Positions 34,001-42,058 of a stretch of 64,000 nt of DNA are shown in pieces (position 1 is the stretch's first letter; every line of letters starts with the position of its first letter). The translations under genes and the position numbers were made by a program. This DNA is from Flavipsychrobacter sp. (lineage in GTDB: Bacteria > Bacteroidota > Bacteroidia > Chitinophagales > Chitinophagaceae). The notes under the pieces are model-generated. The model made no database searches. It worked only from the letters and a program-made list of their open reading frames with translations, and was not told where the DNA came from. The DNA lies in the NCBI GenBank assembly GCA_016787265.1, contig JAEUVF010000008.1, positions 434,001-498,000 on the forward strand. The letters run 5' to 3'.

Positions 34001-35344
34001 CCCAATATGTTTGATCTGGATAGTGATAACGACGGCATTTATGATGTGATTGAAGCTGGTGGAATTGATGTCAACAACAATGGAAGGATTGATAATCCTG
34101 CCATGTTGCTTCGTACCGGCCCGGATACCAATGGTGATGGTCGTGCTGATAGTTATCCCTTCCGTAATATGGATGGGGATATGCGGGCTAATCCATATGA
34201 CCTTGATAGCGATGGTGATGGCATAACCGATCTGCGGGAAGCTGGCTACCCGGATACTGATTTTAATGGAATGCTGGATGCAGGAACACCCCGCCATTTT
34301 GTATATCCCAATTCAGATGGAACAGGGCCGCTTAATTACCTCGACATAGATTCTGATGACGATGGTGTACCGGATAATATTGAGGGACTGGCAACAATCA
34401 GTTATCAGTTGCCAACAGGGCTTGATTCAGACAATGATGGTATTGATAATGCTTATGACGGAGTGAATGGTTTCGGTGGAGCAGGAATTGTTCCCAATGA
34501 TGAAGATGCTGATGGTATTCCGGATTACCTGGATGAAGACACCGATGGGGATGGATTATTGGACATAAGAGAAGCAAACGACTTTAACATGAATACCCGG
34601 GCAGATGACAATATTACCCTGACCGGTAACGATACTGACGGCGACGGATTGGATAATCGTTTCGATCGGGATAATACTTCAGCTAAAGGAACATCGGCCT
34701 ATATGGGTAATGGTGGTTCCCTGACCGGTGATCCAAATCCAGGTTCATTTACCATGGTGCAAAGACATTCAACCGCATCTACAGAACGCGACTGGAGAGT
34801 GTATCTCTATATCCTTTCAACCCGCTTCATTCAGGTAAGTGCCAGCCAGCACAGCAATGGTATTCAACTGAACTGGGAAATCAGTACTACTGAGCCGGTT
34901 GATTATTTTGAAATCCTGCGCAAGGACGTAAATGGCAACTATATTGTTATTGGTACCGTACAGAATAGCAACGGTTTCTTTGATAACAAGCCTGGCATCG
35001 GTTCTGGTGTTCATTACCGAATCAAAGCAGTTAACCGCACAGGAAAATTTGTGTTGAGTGATGTGGTACTCGTGAAGCTGTCAGTTGTAGAGCAGGTAAC
35101 GGTGATGCCTAACCCCGCACAATCTTACCTGCAGGTGATCATAAACGCAAAAGAAAAACAATGGCTGGATTGCCAGTTGATGGATGACCGCGGCAGACTG
35201 GTGTATCAGCAGTCACAACAACTCCAGAAAGGTAATAATACAATTCAGATTACCGGACTAGGAAAGTATGCCAGAGGAATGTACCTGTTGCGACTTGTAT
35301 CCAACAACCAGGAAATTATTACCCACAAGGTAATTCTCAGATAA
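31058..35344 (+). CDS. Giant T9SS type-A surface protein with Asp-rich calcium-binding repeats
   Basis: 1428 residues from ATG 31058, which starts the signal peptide (IGYLLIASLLAVLDIQSQN); a TTG-like start 18 bp upstream lacks support. An N-terminal region (about 30-330) has beta-propeller-like character, then a DUF11/CARDB-like segment (YNNSATVTGTGFG), an adhesin-like jelly roll (about 480-670), an Ig-like module (YQWQVSNDSITWTNLSGAT) and a long thrombospondin-type-3-like stretch (residues about 854-1210) with many DxDxDG loops (DTDGDGIQNY, DSDNDGIADV), each able to bind calcium. A linker precedes the sorting domain (VMPNPAQSYLQV ... GMYLLRLVSNNQ, ends HKVILR). Likely a surface adhesin. Stop lies 7 bp from the convergent pdxA stop. 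Confidence 0.85.
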   Translation: MTTRIRKIGYLLIASLLAVLDIQSQNPATRSIVVGIGQTGCNTGNSRLTHFEFNEPLNRLNKFTSDCTPSLSGPGFNTTNNPAFSIYGALVDYNPKDNMIYYFRWVGTSTLVWRWPVGTCPTGGLAPIRTFTNANLTAAFDSDGYAWMVNMIQTGTNPVRHNLTLQRIDFTTGVVGAAVPVTLPAGVNIYQKNGDFTITPGGQFYFAFDNKLMTMNYTDYGSLPINATYIDTIPLPSSSQHLIGLAYAGGQFIASFVKSSACVHSRINMLTGDRFNVTSNSFFSSFDNTSVTSGIGSAKQLVSLTPTGTAGEYDVVYDLHVKNYGNYPISNLQVFDTLSNINGLANVVSASASLQSNPAGVTLNAGFNGTTNTSLLAANQTLKNFPISENNFTIRITVRVRNILPGVIYNNSATVTGTGFGSTATGYGVGLRDVSTNGSNPDLNLNGKPDDAGESVPTPFVVTVAGEAPPCPAINRVLYSQDFGSGGSSSSMPSGTSSTYTGTTSTPVTENRYMITGNPANGNSNYWNSMSDHTGNANGRMMIVNADVAQNVIFSTTINNLCSNLKYSLNVWVANISNSNQRTFCSAVGGFKSPKLQFRARDAVTGLVLTTLTTPEITGSSWVQHGIRFVLPNGYSSIILEVINQGEGGCGNDLAIDDIEFGLCDAEPIVNTTAVSAGCIGGEATFSATLSDPTIIDGTIQYQWQVSNDSITWTNLSGATNSTYTIASMNATHQRYYRVLVASGGNINNAQCRYASPGFYLPLKSPSTAAPVGIRSNKAVVCPGSGVTLTAFGGSFGTNARYVWYANGCGTGVPLGTGPTLTVNPSSSTTYYVRIEGDCNVTSCVSYRVTLGCDIDDDDDGIPDLLENNGLDSDLDTDGDGIQNYRDTDSPGFTDTNNDGIDDRFDFDRDGIINSLDLDSDNDGIADVVEAGGVDANGDGRIDNFTDTDGDGLSQNVDASSTGVPGSGNGLGLPDLDGDGIPNMFDLDSDNDGIYDVIEAGGIDVNNNGRIDNPAMLLRTGPDTNGDGRADSYPFRNMDGDMRANPYDLDSDGDGITDLREAGYPDTDFNGMLDAGTPRHFVYPNSDGTGPLNYLDIDSDDDGVPDNIEGLATISYQLPTGLDSDNDGIDNAYDGVNGFGGAGIVPNDEDADGIPDYLDEDTDGDGLLDIREANDFNMNTRADDNITLTGNDTDGDGLDNRFDRDNTSAKGTSAYMGNGGSLTGDPNPGSFTMVQRHSTASTERDWRVYLYILSTRFIQVSASQHSNGIQLNWEISTTEPVDYFEILRKDVNGNYIVIGTVQNSNGFFDNKPGIGSGVHYRIKAVNRTGKFVLSDVVLVKLSVVEQVTVMPNPAQSYLQVIINAKEKQWLDCQLMDDRGRLVYQQSQQLQKGNNTIQITGLGKYARGMYLLRLVSNNQEIITHKVILR

Positions 35345-35351
35345 CGATTGC

Positions 35352-36443
35352 TTACTCTTCAATTTTCTCATCAACCGCATTCGCAAGGAGGCGGTTGGTG
35401 AGTTTTTTCATGGGGTTCGCCCTGTTTTCACGATATGCTGTACGCTGACGAATGATGTCAATACAAGTGAAAATTGAACTGATAAAGGAACTCTCATCGC
35501 CCTTATTCTTGCCTGCAATATCAAATGCAGTTCCATGGTCTGGTGAAGTGCGTACGGCGGATAATCCTGCTGTAAAATTTACACCTTCTCCGTGAGATAG
35601 GGATTTGAACGGGATCAGTCCCTGGTCGTGATACATAGCCAGTACAGCATCAAATCGCTCATGATATCCTCTTGCGAAAAAGGCATCTGCAGAAAATGGC
35701 CCCTGCACTATCGCATTGTTTTGTTGCTTGTATTCCTTGATGGCCGGTTTGATGATATTTTCTTCTTCTGCGCCAATCAGTCCCTCATCTCCCGCATGCG
35801 GGTTCAAGCCCAGTACCGCAATTTTTGGACGATCAATACCAAAATCCTGTTTCAGACTGGCTTCAATCAGTTTTAATTTGGAAACGATCGCCTCCTTTGT
35901 AATATGTGGCCCGATTTCCTGAACCGGCACGTGTTCTGTCAGTAGGGCTACCCGCATATTATTGGCAACCATCATCATTACTACTTCTTTTGCGCCAAAT
36001 GCTTCTTTGAAATAGGGTGTATGGCCCGTAAATGGAAAACTATCTCCCTGGGTATTTTTCTTGTGAATCGGTGCGGTTACCAGGCCTTGTATATGACCTG
36101 CTTTCAAAGCTTCCACTGCAGTTGTCAGTGACAGTACAGCGTATTTACCACCCTCGGGGGTCAGTTGTCCGGGTGTGATCGCAACATCTTCTTCCCAGCA
36201 ATTGAACACATTAACCTGTTTGGGATTTATCCGGGTGAAGTCCTTGATCTGCTGAAAATTGAAATTGCTGTCCGGGATGGATTTCCGGTAAAAATTGATC
36301 GCCTTGTTGGATGCAAAGATGATCGGTGTGCAAAGTTCCAGCAGTTTATTATTGGAAACTGTTTTGATGATCAGTTCGAGTCCGATTCCGTTCAGATCGC
36401 CGCAACTGATCCCAATCAGTGGACGTATAGATTCTGTTGACAT
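35352..36443 (-). CDS. pdxA: 4-hydroxythreonine-4-phosphate dehydrogenase
   Basis: 363 residues. The opening IGISCGDLNGIGLELI, the metal-binding TGHTPYFKEAFG, LGLNPHAGDEGLIG and AMYHDQGLIPFK are PdxA landmarks; the histidines in the last three bind the divalent metal. It oxidises 4-phosphohydroxy-threonine in the DXP-dependent vitamin B6 pathway. It is divergent from ksgA, a gene pair order common in bacteria (pdxA-ksgA), here head-to-head rather than co-directional. Start ATG 36443 leaves 78 bp to the ksgA ATG. Confidence 0.95.
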   Translation of the reverse strand: MSTESIRPLIGISCGDLNGIGLELIIKTVSNNKLLELCTPIIFASNKAINFYRKSIPDSNFNFQQIKDFTRINPKQVNVFNCWEEDVAITPGQLTPEGGKYAVLSLTTAVEALKAGHIQGLVTAPIHKKNTQGDSFPFTGHTPYFKEAFGAKEVVMMMVANNMRVALLTEHVPVQEIGPHITKEAIVSKLKLIEASLKQDFGIDRPKIAVLGLNPHAGDEGLIGAEEENIIKPAIKEYKQQNNAIVQGPFSADAFFARGYHERFDAVLAMYHDQGLIPFKSLSHGEGVNFTAGLSAVRTSPDHGTAFDIAGKNKGDESSFISSIFTCIDIIRQRTAYRENRANPMKKLTNRLLANAVDEKIEE

Positions 36444-36504
36444 ATGTTCTATCTCGTTGAATAAGCAGTAAAAATACAGTATTCAACGGCCGCGCCCAAT
36501 ACTG

Positions 36505-36512
36505 TATTTTTG
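36505..36512 (+). promoter_or_regulatory. Predicted -7 element (TATTTTTG) of the ksgA operon
   Basis: TATTTTTG matches TAnnTTTG. Expected transcription start near 36517, only about 5 nt before ATG 36522; an upstream in-frame TTG at 36510 lies inside the promoter and is excluded. Confidence 0.55.
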
Positions 36513-36521
36513 CTCTATTCT

Positions 36522-37286
36522 ATGTACACGCTTAAAAAATCACTGGGCCAGCACTTTCTTCGTGATGAAAACATCTGCCGCAAAATCGTGGATGCCCTGA
36601 AGGAACAACCTTTTGAACGCCTTCTGGAAGTTGGTCCGGGTGGGGGAGCACTCACTAAATACCTGCTGGAACTGCCCGGAATTGATTTCCGTGCCGTAGA
36701 GCTGGATGAGGAAAAAGTGCAATTCCTGGAAAACACCTATCCTGCTTTAAAAGGCAGGCTTATCCACCGGAGCTTCCTGGATATCGATTGCCCCTTTGAG
36801 CAACCCTTTACCCTGGTTGGAAATTTCCCCTACAACATTTCCACTCAGATCCTGTTTAAAGTATTGGAGTGGGAGAATCAGGTAGAACGGGTGATCGGGA
36901 TGTTCCAGAAAGAAGTTGCCCAGCGGGTGGCAGCACCTCCAGGTTCCAAAGTGTATGGAGTGATCAGTGTGCTGGTGCAGGCCTGGTATGAAGTGCAGTA
37001 TCTTTTTGATGTACCTCCGGGCTGTTTCAATCCACCTCCTAAAGTGATGAGTGGCGTTATTGCGCTGGTGCCACGAAAAGAGGTACCGGTAATGCGAAGC
37101 CGAAGAGATTTTTTTCTGCTGGTAAAAACTGCGTTTAATCAACGCCGTAAGACCCTGCGCAATGCTGTTAAATCTCTGTTTCCCCCTGAAGTTTTGACGG
37201 ATCCGATCTTTCAGCAACGGGCGGAACAGTTGTCTGTAGCTGATTTCGCTGCCCTGACCTTTAAAATGAATGGTAAAAATGGATAA
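36522..37286 (+). CDS. ksgA: 16S rRNA (adenine1518-N6/adenine1519-N6) dimethyltransferase
   Basis: 254 residues from ATG 36522. N-terminal [23 protein letters not shown]-binding motif [15 protein letters not shown] and catalytic motif GNFPYNIST (NLPY-type) identify KsgA/RsmA; the C-terminal helical domain follows ([24 protein letters not shown]). It dimethylates two adenines in helix 45 of 16S rRNA during 30S assembly. The stop overlaps the next gene by 17 bp, so KsgA and the hydroxyacid dehydrogenase are co-translated. Confidence 0.97.
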   Translation: MYTLKKSLGQHFLRDENICRKIVDALKEQPFERLLEVGPGGGALTKYLLELPGIDFRAVELDEEKVQFLENTYPALKGRLIHRSFLDIDCPFEQPFTLVGNFPYNISTQILFKVLEWENQVERVIGMFQKEVAQRVAAPPGSKVYGVISVLVQAWYEVQYLFDVPPGCFNPPPKVMSGVIALVPRKEVPVMRSRRDFFLLVKTAFNQRRKTLRNAVKSLFPPEVLTDPIFQQRAEQLSVADFAALTFKMNGKNG

Positions 37287-38202
37287 GGTACTGATAACGG
37301 CAGGGGTTCATTCCTGGTTGCCGGAAAAGTTGAAGTCGCTTGGTTTTGATGTTGATCATCAACCTGCTATCACCTATGAACAGGTGGAGGCCGGTATTGC
37401 TGATTATACCGGTATGATCGTTACCACCCGAATCAAGGTAGATCGCAACCTGCTTCAAAAAGCGGATCGTTTGAAATGGATTGGTCGCCTCGGTAGCGGG
37501 TTGGAACTGATTGATTTGGATTATGCCAAAGAGAAGGGGATTCGTTGTGAAAGCAGTCCGGAAGGTAACCGCAATGCAGTAGCTGAACACGAATTAGGCA
37601 TGCTCTTATCGCTCCTGAACAAACTGCATTCCAGCGCCGAAGAAGTGCGCCAGGGAAAATGGATAAGGGATGCCAACAGGGGGACTGAGCTGAGCGGAAA
37701 AACAGTAGGGATTATTGGATTTGGTCATACCGGAGCTGCTTTTGCCCGTTTGCTGCAGCCATTCGGGGTAACGGTATTGGCATATGATAAATATAAGTTT
37801 GGCTTTGCAAAAGACTATATCAAGGAAGCCAGCCTGGAACAGATAGCCCGCTATGCGCAGGTCGTAAGTTTGCATGTTCCCCTCACAGAAGAAACCCGGC
37901 ATCTTGCCAACGATTCGTTTTTTAACAATCTGGAAAATCAGCCTGTTTTCCTGAATACCAGCCGTGGAAAAGTGCATGATACGGCCGCTGTGATCCGGGC
38001 CCTGGAAGCTGGAAAAATTTCCGCAGCAGGGCTCGATGTGCTTGAGAATGAACAGCTCAGCACTTATACAGAGGAGGAGAAAAACCGTCTTTCATGGCTC
38101 TGCTCTCAACCCAATGTACTGGTCACTCCGCATATTGCGGGATACAGTCATGAGGCCTATTTGAAGATGGCTGAGGTCATCGTTGAAAAGCTGTTTGGAT
38201 AA
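37270..38202 (+). CDS. D-2-hydroxyacid dehydrogenase (phosphoglycerate-dehydrogenase-like)
   Basis: 310 residues; the start is either ATG 37270 or ATG 37279. The NAD-binding motif [16 protein letters not shown], the catalytic Arg region [11 protein letters not shown], the NTSRGKVHD segment, the Glu in GLDVLENE and the His in TPHIAGY are all in place. Family members reduce 2-ketoacids or oxidise 3-phosphoglycerate, hydroxypyruvate or lactate; the exact substrate cannot be read. The lack of a C-terminal ACT domain argues against full-length SerA. It overlaps ksgA and ends before a terminator that also lies in the greA leader. Confidence 0.9.
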   Translation: MVKMDKVLITAGVHSWLPEKLKSLGFDVDHQPAITYEQVEAGIADYTGMIVTTRIKVDRNLLQKADRLKWIGRLGSGLELIDLDYAKEKGIRCESSPEGNRNAVAEHELGMLLSLLNKLHSSAEEVRQGKWIRDANRGTELSGKTVGIIGFGHTGAAFARLLQPFGVTVLAYDKYKFGFAKDYIKEASLEQIARYAQVVSLHVPLTEETRHLANDSFFNNLENQPVFLNTSRGKVHDTAAVIRALEAGKISAAGLDVLENEQLSTYTEEEKNRLSWLCSQPNVLVTPHIAGYSHEAYLKMAEVIVEKLFG

Positions 38203-38212
38203 TTAAATTCCC

Positions 38213-38220
38213 TATATTTG
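38213..38220 (+). promoter_or_regulatory. Predicted -7 element (TATATTTG) of greA
   Basis: TATATTTG matches TAnnTTTG. It lies upstream of the hairpin at 38234, so transcripts would pass through that hairpin before reaching greA. Confidence 0.5.
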
Positions 38221-38233
38221 CTTTATCTGAGTG

Positions 38234-38276
38234 CAACGCTTTCGCTATTCGCTGAAGGCGTTGTTCTTTTTTTTTA
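38234..38276 (+). terminator. Intrinsic-terminator-like hairpin in the greA leader
   Basis: CAACGCTTTCG (38234-38244) pairs with CTGAAGGCGTTG-side residues (38253-38263), with two G-T pairs, around an 8-nt loop. It is followed by TTCTTTTTTTTTA. Located between the predicted greA promoter and greA, it may end the ksgA operon or attenuate greA. Confidence 0.7.
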
Positions 38277-38286
38277 CTTTTTAACC

Positions 38287-38294
38287 AAAGGAGG
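38287..38294 (+). promoter_or_regulatory. Unusually strong Shine-Dalgarno of greA
   Basis: AAAGGAGG ends 6 bp before ATG 38301. Most genes in this window have no such motif, so greA stands out as a highly translated gene. Confidence 0.7.
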
Positions 38295-38300
38295 TTAATT

Positions 38301-38774
38301 ATGGCAGATGTAATTTATGTGTCAAAAGAGACCCTTGAACAAATGAAGGAAGAGCTCCACCAGCTGAAGGCGGTGGAACGTCCTGCTGCCTCCAGAGCGA
38401 TTGCTGAGGCGCGGGAAAAAGGAGATTTGCGTGAGAATGCCGAATACGATGCAGCCAAAGAGGCGCAGGGAATCCTGGAAGCCAAGATCAAAAAACTCGA
38501 AAGTGATCTGGCCGTTGCCAGGATTCTGGAAGCAGATTCCATTGATACCAGCAAAGTTTCCATCTTAACAAAAGTGACCGTTTCGAATCTGAATACGAAG
38601 AAGACCATGACCTACCAGATTGTTTCTGAAAAAGAAGCAAATCTGAAAGCAGGAAAGATTTCCGTAACCTCTCCAATCGGACAGGGATTGCTTGGCAAAA
38701 CAGTGGGTGAGGTTGCCGAGGTGAAAGCTCCGGCAGGCCTTCTGAAATTCAAAGTAGAGCAGATATCGCTTTAA
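38301..38774 (+). CDS. greA: Transcription elongation factor GreA
   Basis: 157 residues, standard length. The N-terminal coiled coil has the acidic tip EKGDLRENAEYDAAKE that enters the RNA polymerase secondary channel. A C-terminal FKBP-like domain follows, with ITSPIGQGLLGKTVGE-type ending (SVTSPIGQGLLGKTV). It rescues backtracked polymerase by stimulating RNA cleavage. Preceded by a strong ribosome binding site and a leader hairpin, and followed by a terminator; it is therefore probably a single-gene transcript. Confidence 0.97.
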   Translation: MADVIYVSKETLEQMKEELHQLKAVERPAASRAIAEAREKGDLRENAEYDAAKEAQGILEAKIKKLESDLAVARILEADSIDTSKVSILTKVTVSNLNTKKTMTYQIVSEKEANLKAGKISVTSPIGQGLLGKTVGEVAEVKAPAGLLKFKVEQISL

Positions 38775-38796
38775 AAAAGATTGACAGCAAAATTTA

Positions 38797-38829
38797 AAAA
38801 ACGGTCATCTTTCAGGTGACCGTTTTTTT
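38797..38829 (+). terminator. Intrinsic terminator of greA
   Basis: AAAACGGTCA pairs with TGACCGTTTT around TCTTTCAGG and is followed by TTTTTTT-type residues. Confidence 0.8.
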
Positions 38830-38889
38830 CTTGTATGGAACAGGACAGTCAGTTGCCCGGATCTTGTTAATTTCAGACAAACTGCGGGT

Positions 38890-41283
38890 ATGCGATTGAT
38901 TCTTGTCTGTTTGTTTCATCTTTTTGTTATCGGAGCCGGTACAGCCCAGTCATCTTCAGCCATTAACTGGAAGGGGAAATGGATACGTGATCCCCAAACT
39001 CATTTTTTTACTGATGAGAAAGCCTACCAGGGAAATCCAGCACCAGTTTTTAAAAAAGAATTCCGACTGGATAAGCCGTTGCGTTCTGCTATGCTGCATA
39101 TCAGCGCACTTGGCTATTATGAAGCCAGCCTGAATGGGAAAAAAATCGGCAACCGCGTACTGGAACCTTCCCAAACAGATTATGCGCACCGGATATTTTA
39201 CAGCAGTTATGACCTAACGTCGGTGCTTAACCGACAAAACAATTCATTGGAGGTTGTGGTTGGTAATGGCTGGTACAATCCTATGCCGCTTCGCCTGTTC
39301 GGCCGCTTTAATCTGCAGGAATCACTTCCTGTTGGGGAACCCGCGCTCCTTGCACAGCTGGATCTGATTTATACAGATGGCAGCAGGCAGCGCATCGCTA
39401 CGGACGAATCCTGGAAGGTGACTGAGAGTTCTATCCGGAGAAATAGTATTTACCTGGGAGAATGGATTGATCTGCGTGTGAACTACAACGTTAGTGAATG
39501 GCGAAAGGCTATCAAAGCTGACCCGCCAGCAGGCAAACTGGAAGCACATCGCAGTCCATCTGTTGTTATTGGTGATACGTTGGCTCCTCTTGCCATGCAT
39601 CCAACCAAAACCGGATGGCTGCTGGACTTTGGCACCAATCAAACCGGTGTATTGCAACTTAAAACCCGCCTTCCGGCCGGAACGAAACTGAAGGTCCAAT
39701 ACGGTGAACTCCTGTATCCGGACGGAAGTCTGAATAAAATGACCAGTGTAACTGGTCAGATTAAAGCTGCTGGCATTGGTGGCCCGGGTGCACCCGATAC
39801 TGCTTACCAGGAAGATGTTTTTGTTTGCTCTGGTGAAGAAGATGTTTTTCGGCCGAAATTTACCTACCATGGATTCCGCTATGCTGAAATTCAGGGCTAT
39901 CCCGGCAAACCGGATACTTCTGCCATACGAGCCCTGGTGTTACATGCAGATATGAAAGAAACCGGCAGCTTCTCCTGTTCCAACCCCCGCATCAATGAAT
40001 TAATGGCGATTTGTAAGCGTACTTTTTTGAGTAATTTGATCGGCGTTCAATCTGACTGCCCGCACAGAGAAAAACTGGGATATGGAGGAGATATTGTAGC
40101 AACCGCAGAGTCTTTCATCCACCTGTTTGATATGTCGGCTTTCTATGCCAAAACAGTCCTCGATTTTGCAGATGCCGCCCGGCCCAATGGTGCTTTCACC
40201 GAAACAGCACCCTTTGTTGGGATTGCGGATGAAGGATATGGTGAAGGATCCGGACCAATTGAATGGGGTACGGCACATCCGGAATTGCTTTGGCAGTTAT
40301 ACCGGTATTATGGAAATAAAAAACTGCTGCAGGATCAGTATCCGAATGCAAAAAAATGGGTGGAGTTCCTGCGCAGTAAAGCAGTCGGTCACCAGTTTCA
40401 TACTACCATTGGAGACCATGAATCCGTTGCGCCAAAAGATATTTCTGTTAGCGCTACTTCCTTTTATTATTACAATGTGAGCCTGTTAGCGCGACTCGCA
40501 TTTATTCTGGGAAAAGAGGGAGAAGCGATGAACTATGTTGGTTTGGGGGAACAGATCAAACAGCGGTTTGTGGAAACTTATATTAGCAAGGATTCCGGTA
40601 AGGTCGGGATCGGAACCCAATCCACCCAGGCGCATGCATTGTATTTCGGACTGGTGCCTCCTGATTTAAAAGCTGCAGCCTTCGATTACCTGGTAAATGA
40701 TATTACGTCAAGACAATCCGGTCATCTTAGTACCGGAATTTTTGGTACGAAATACCTGCTGGAGGTATTGGGAGAAAATGGCAGAGCTGATCTCGCCTAT
40801 GATATAATCACGAAAGAGGGGTTTCCCGGCTGGATGCATATGATGGATAATGGGGCTACCAGTTTGTGGGAGCATTGGGCTTACAGTGATAATACCTTTT
40901 CGCATAACCACCCCATGTTTGGAACAGTAACGGAATTCTTTTTCCGATGGATCGCGGGGATAAGGAGGGTGGAGAAGGAAGGAAAGGAGGAGGGAGGAAA
41001 GGAGGAGGGAGGAAAGGAAGAAGGAGGAAAGGAGGAGGGGTTTATCGTGCGGCCGGATACCAGGAGGTTGGATTGGGCGAAAGCTACCGTGGGCACCAAA
41101 AATGGATCGCTTAGTACAGCATGGAAAAAGACAGGAAATCAGCTGGAGCTGGTATTGGAGGTACCTGCAAACACTACCGTTCAGGTGCAATTGCCTACAA
41201 CTGAAACCATGCGAAACCTTAAAACAACCATCCTCAAACAAGGCAAACACACCATCCTGCATACCCTCCCGCCCGGCAGGTAA
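38890..41283 (+). CDS. Alpha-L-rhamnosidase (GH78 family)
   Basis: 797 residues with a signal peptide (LILVCLFHLFVIGAGTAQ). The N-terminal beta domains (WKGKWIRDPQTHFF, HISALGYYEASLNGKKIGNR) are followed by the (alpha/alpha)6 catalytic barrel. GVQSDCPHREKLGYGGD carries the acidic residues conserved in GH78, and DNGATSLWEHWAY follows later. Enzymes of this family remove terminal alpha-L-rhamnose from plant and bacterial glycans; location is periplasm or outside. Between barrel and C-terminal beta domain lies a 20-residue GKEEG x4 insertion from a DNA repeat (40981-41040). No polysaccharide-utilisation partners flank it. The last bases overlap the next gene's 11-bp repeat array. Confidence 0.9.
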   Translation: MRLILVCLFHLFVIGAGTAQSSSAINWKGKWIRDPQTHFFTDEKAYQGNPAPVFKKEFRLDKPLRSAMLHISALGYYEASLNGKKIGNRVLEPSQTDYAHRIFYSSYDLTSVLNRQNNSLEVVVGNGWYNPMPLRLFGRFNLQESLPVGEPALLAQLDLIYTDGSRQRIATDESWKVTESSIRRNSIYLGEWIDLRVNYNVSEWRKAIKADPPAGKLEAHRSPSVVIGDTLAPLAMHPTKTGWLLDFGTNQTGVLQLKTRLPAGTKLKVQYGELLYPDGSLNKMTSVTGQIKAAGIGGPGAPDTAYQEDVFVCSGEEDVFRPKFTYHGFRYAEIQGYPGKPDTSAIRALVLHADMKETGSFSCSNPRINELMAICKRTFLSNLIGVQSDCPHREKLGYGGDIVATAESFIHLFDMSAFYAKTVLDFADAARPNGAFTETAPFVGIADEGYGEGSGPIEWGTAHPELLWQLYRYYGNKKLLQDQYPNAKKWVEFLRSKAVGHQFHTTIGDHESVAPKDISVSATSFYYYNVSLLARLAFILGKEGEAMNYVGLGEQIKQRFVETYISKDSGKVGIGTQSTQAHALYFGLVPPDLKAAAFDYLVNDITSRQSGHLSTGIFGTKYLLEVLGENGRADLAYDIITKEGFPGWMHMMDNGATSLWEHWAYSDNTFSHNHPMFGTVTEFFFRWIAGIRRVEKEGKEEGGKEEGGKEEGGKEEGFIVRPDTRRLDWAKATVGTKNGSLSTAWKKTGNQLELVLEVPANTTVQVQLPTTETMRNLKTTILKQGKHTILHTLPPGR
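40981..41040 (+). repeat. In-frame 15-bp tandem repeat (GGAAAGGAGGAGGGA)x4 in the rhamnosidase
   Basis: Four contiguous 15-bp units at 40981, 40996, 41011 and 41026 encode GKEEG four times. Units 1 and 2 are identical; units 3 and 4 differ by two and one bases. Similar purine-rich units occur in the spacer at 17640-17680. Confidence 0.9.
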
Positions 41284-41333
41284 CAATTCGGTAATCTTGT
41301 GGTAACATTAGGGATACATTTTGGTAACAATGG
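41279..41333 (+). promoter_or_regulatory. Five-unit 11-bp-period repeat array, candidate PhoB box
   Basis: GGTAACAATTC (41279), GGTAATCTTGT (41290), GGTAACATTAG (41301), GGATACATTTT (41312) and GGTAACAATGG (41323) have an exact 11-bp period. Four of five begin GGTAA. The last unit lies 16 bp before the TAGTTTTG -7 element. The first unit overlaps the stop codon of the rhamnosidase. This is the most regular of the three arrays in the window. Confidence 0.75.
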
Positions 41334-41338
41334 CCGGA

Positions 41339-41346
41339 TAGTTTTG
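41339..41346 (+). promoter_or_regulatory. Predicted -7 element (TAGTTTTG), leaderless arrangement
   Basis: TAGTTTTGCGCC is directly followed by ATG 41351, the same spacing as at 15844-15856. Confidence 0.6.
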
Positions 41347-41350
41347 CGCC

Positions 41351-42058
41351 ATGATTTGGCGACTCCTTTTCATGCTGTTGTTTTTCCCCCTGGCCATTCA
41401 GGCACAGAAGACCATTAAATGGAATGGCTTGCAGCTGAATACCATTGATAAAAAAGGCCGCAAGCAGGGCGACTGGTTATTCTTTGATAAAAAAGGTAAT
41501 GCCCTGATGCAATGCCAGTTTCAGAATGATAAAGTGGTAGGACCGCGGGTATTCTTTAATGAAGGGGATACTGTACTGGTTCGTTTAACCCCTACCGATA
41601 GTCTTGAACATTTTATCTACTTTTTCAATGGTGAAAAAATAAGTGGTGCCTTTGTGCAAAATGAAGACCGCTTCCGGATCGAACTGGATCATATCCCCGC
41701 AGGTTTCGGCTCAGCAGAACTGGCTGAACTCAGGCGCTGGTATGCAGTGAAGATAGAGCCGGTATACATGTTCGCTACTCAAAACCTGATCGATTATTTC
41801 AGTGCTGCCTATTATAAAGCGAATGCGATTCCCAACTGGAATCATACCTTTGTGGTCACCATCAATGCATCCGGCAAAGTGACTCATGTGGAATGTCCGT
41901 CCAGGGATGAACTCTGGACCCAGAATGTTGAAACTGAAGTATATGGAATGTTCTATAACATGGGCCGCTGGCAGCCATTTTTTGATACCTGGGAAACCCG
42001 GGATATAAAAATTACGATGTCATTGGGGGCAGATTTGCAAACAATCACCTCAAGATGA
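41351..42058 (+). CDS. Secreted protein with MORN-like repeats, function unknown
   Basis: 235 residues with a signal peptide (RLLFMLLFFPLAIQAQ). Residues about 30-75 contain MORN-like phrases (KKGRKQGDWLFFDKKGNALM, NDKVVGPRVFFNEGD). The C-terminal half (about 130-230) resembles the TonB C-terminal-like domain of Bacteroidota (FVVTINASGKVTHVECPSRD). No enzymatic motif. It starts immediately after a TAGTTTTG promoter and a five-unit 11-bp repeat array, so control by the PhoB-like regulator is likely. Its stop overlaps the start of the HIT gene (ATGA), so both are translated together. Confidence 0.7.
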   Translation: MIWRLLFMLLFFPLAIQAQKTIKWNGLQLNTIDKKGRKQGDWLFFDKKGNALMQCQFQNDKVVGPRVFFNEGDTVLVRLTPTDSLEHFIYFFNGEKISGAFVQNEDRFRIELDHIPAGFGSAELAELRRWYAVKIEPVYMFATQNLIDYFSAAYYKANAIPNWNHTFVVTINASGKVTHVECPSRDELWTQNVETEVYGMFYNMGRWQPFFDTWETRDIKITMSLGADLQTITSR

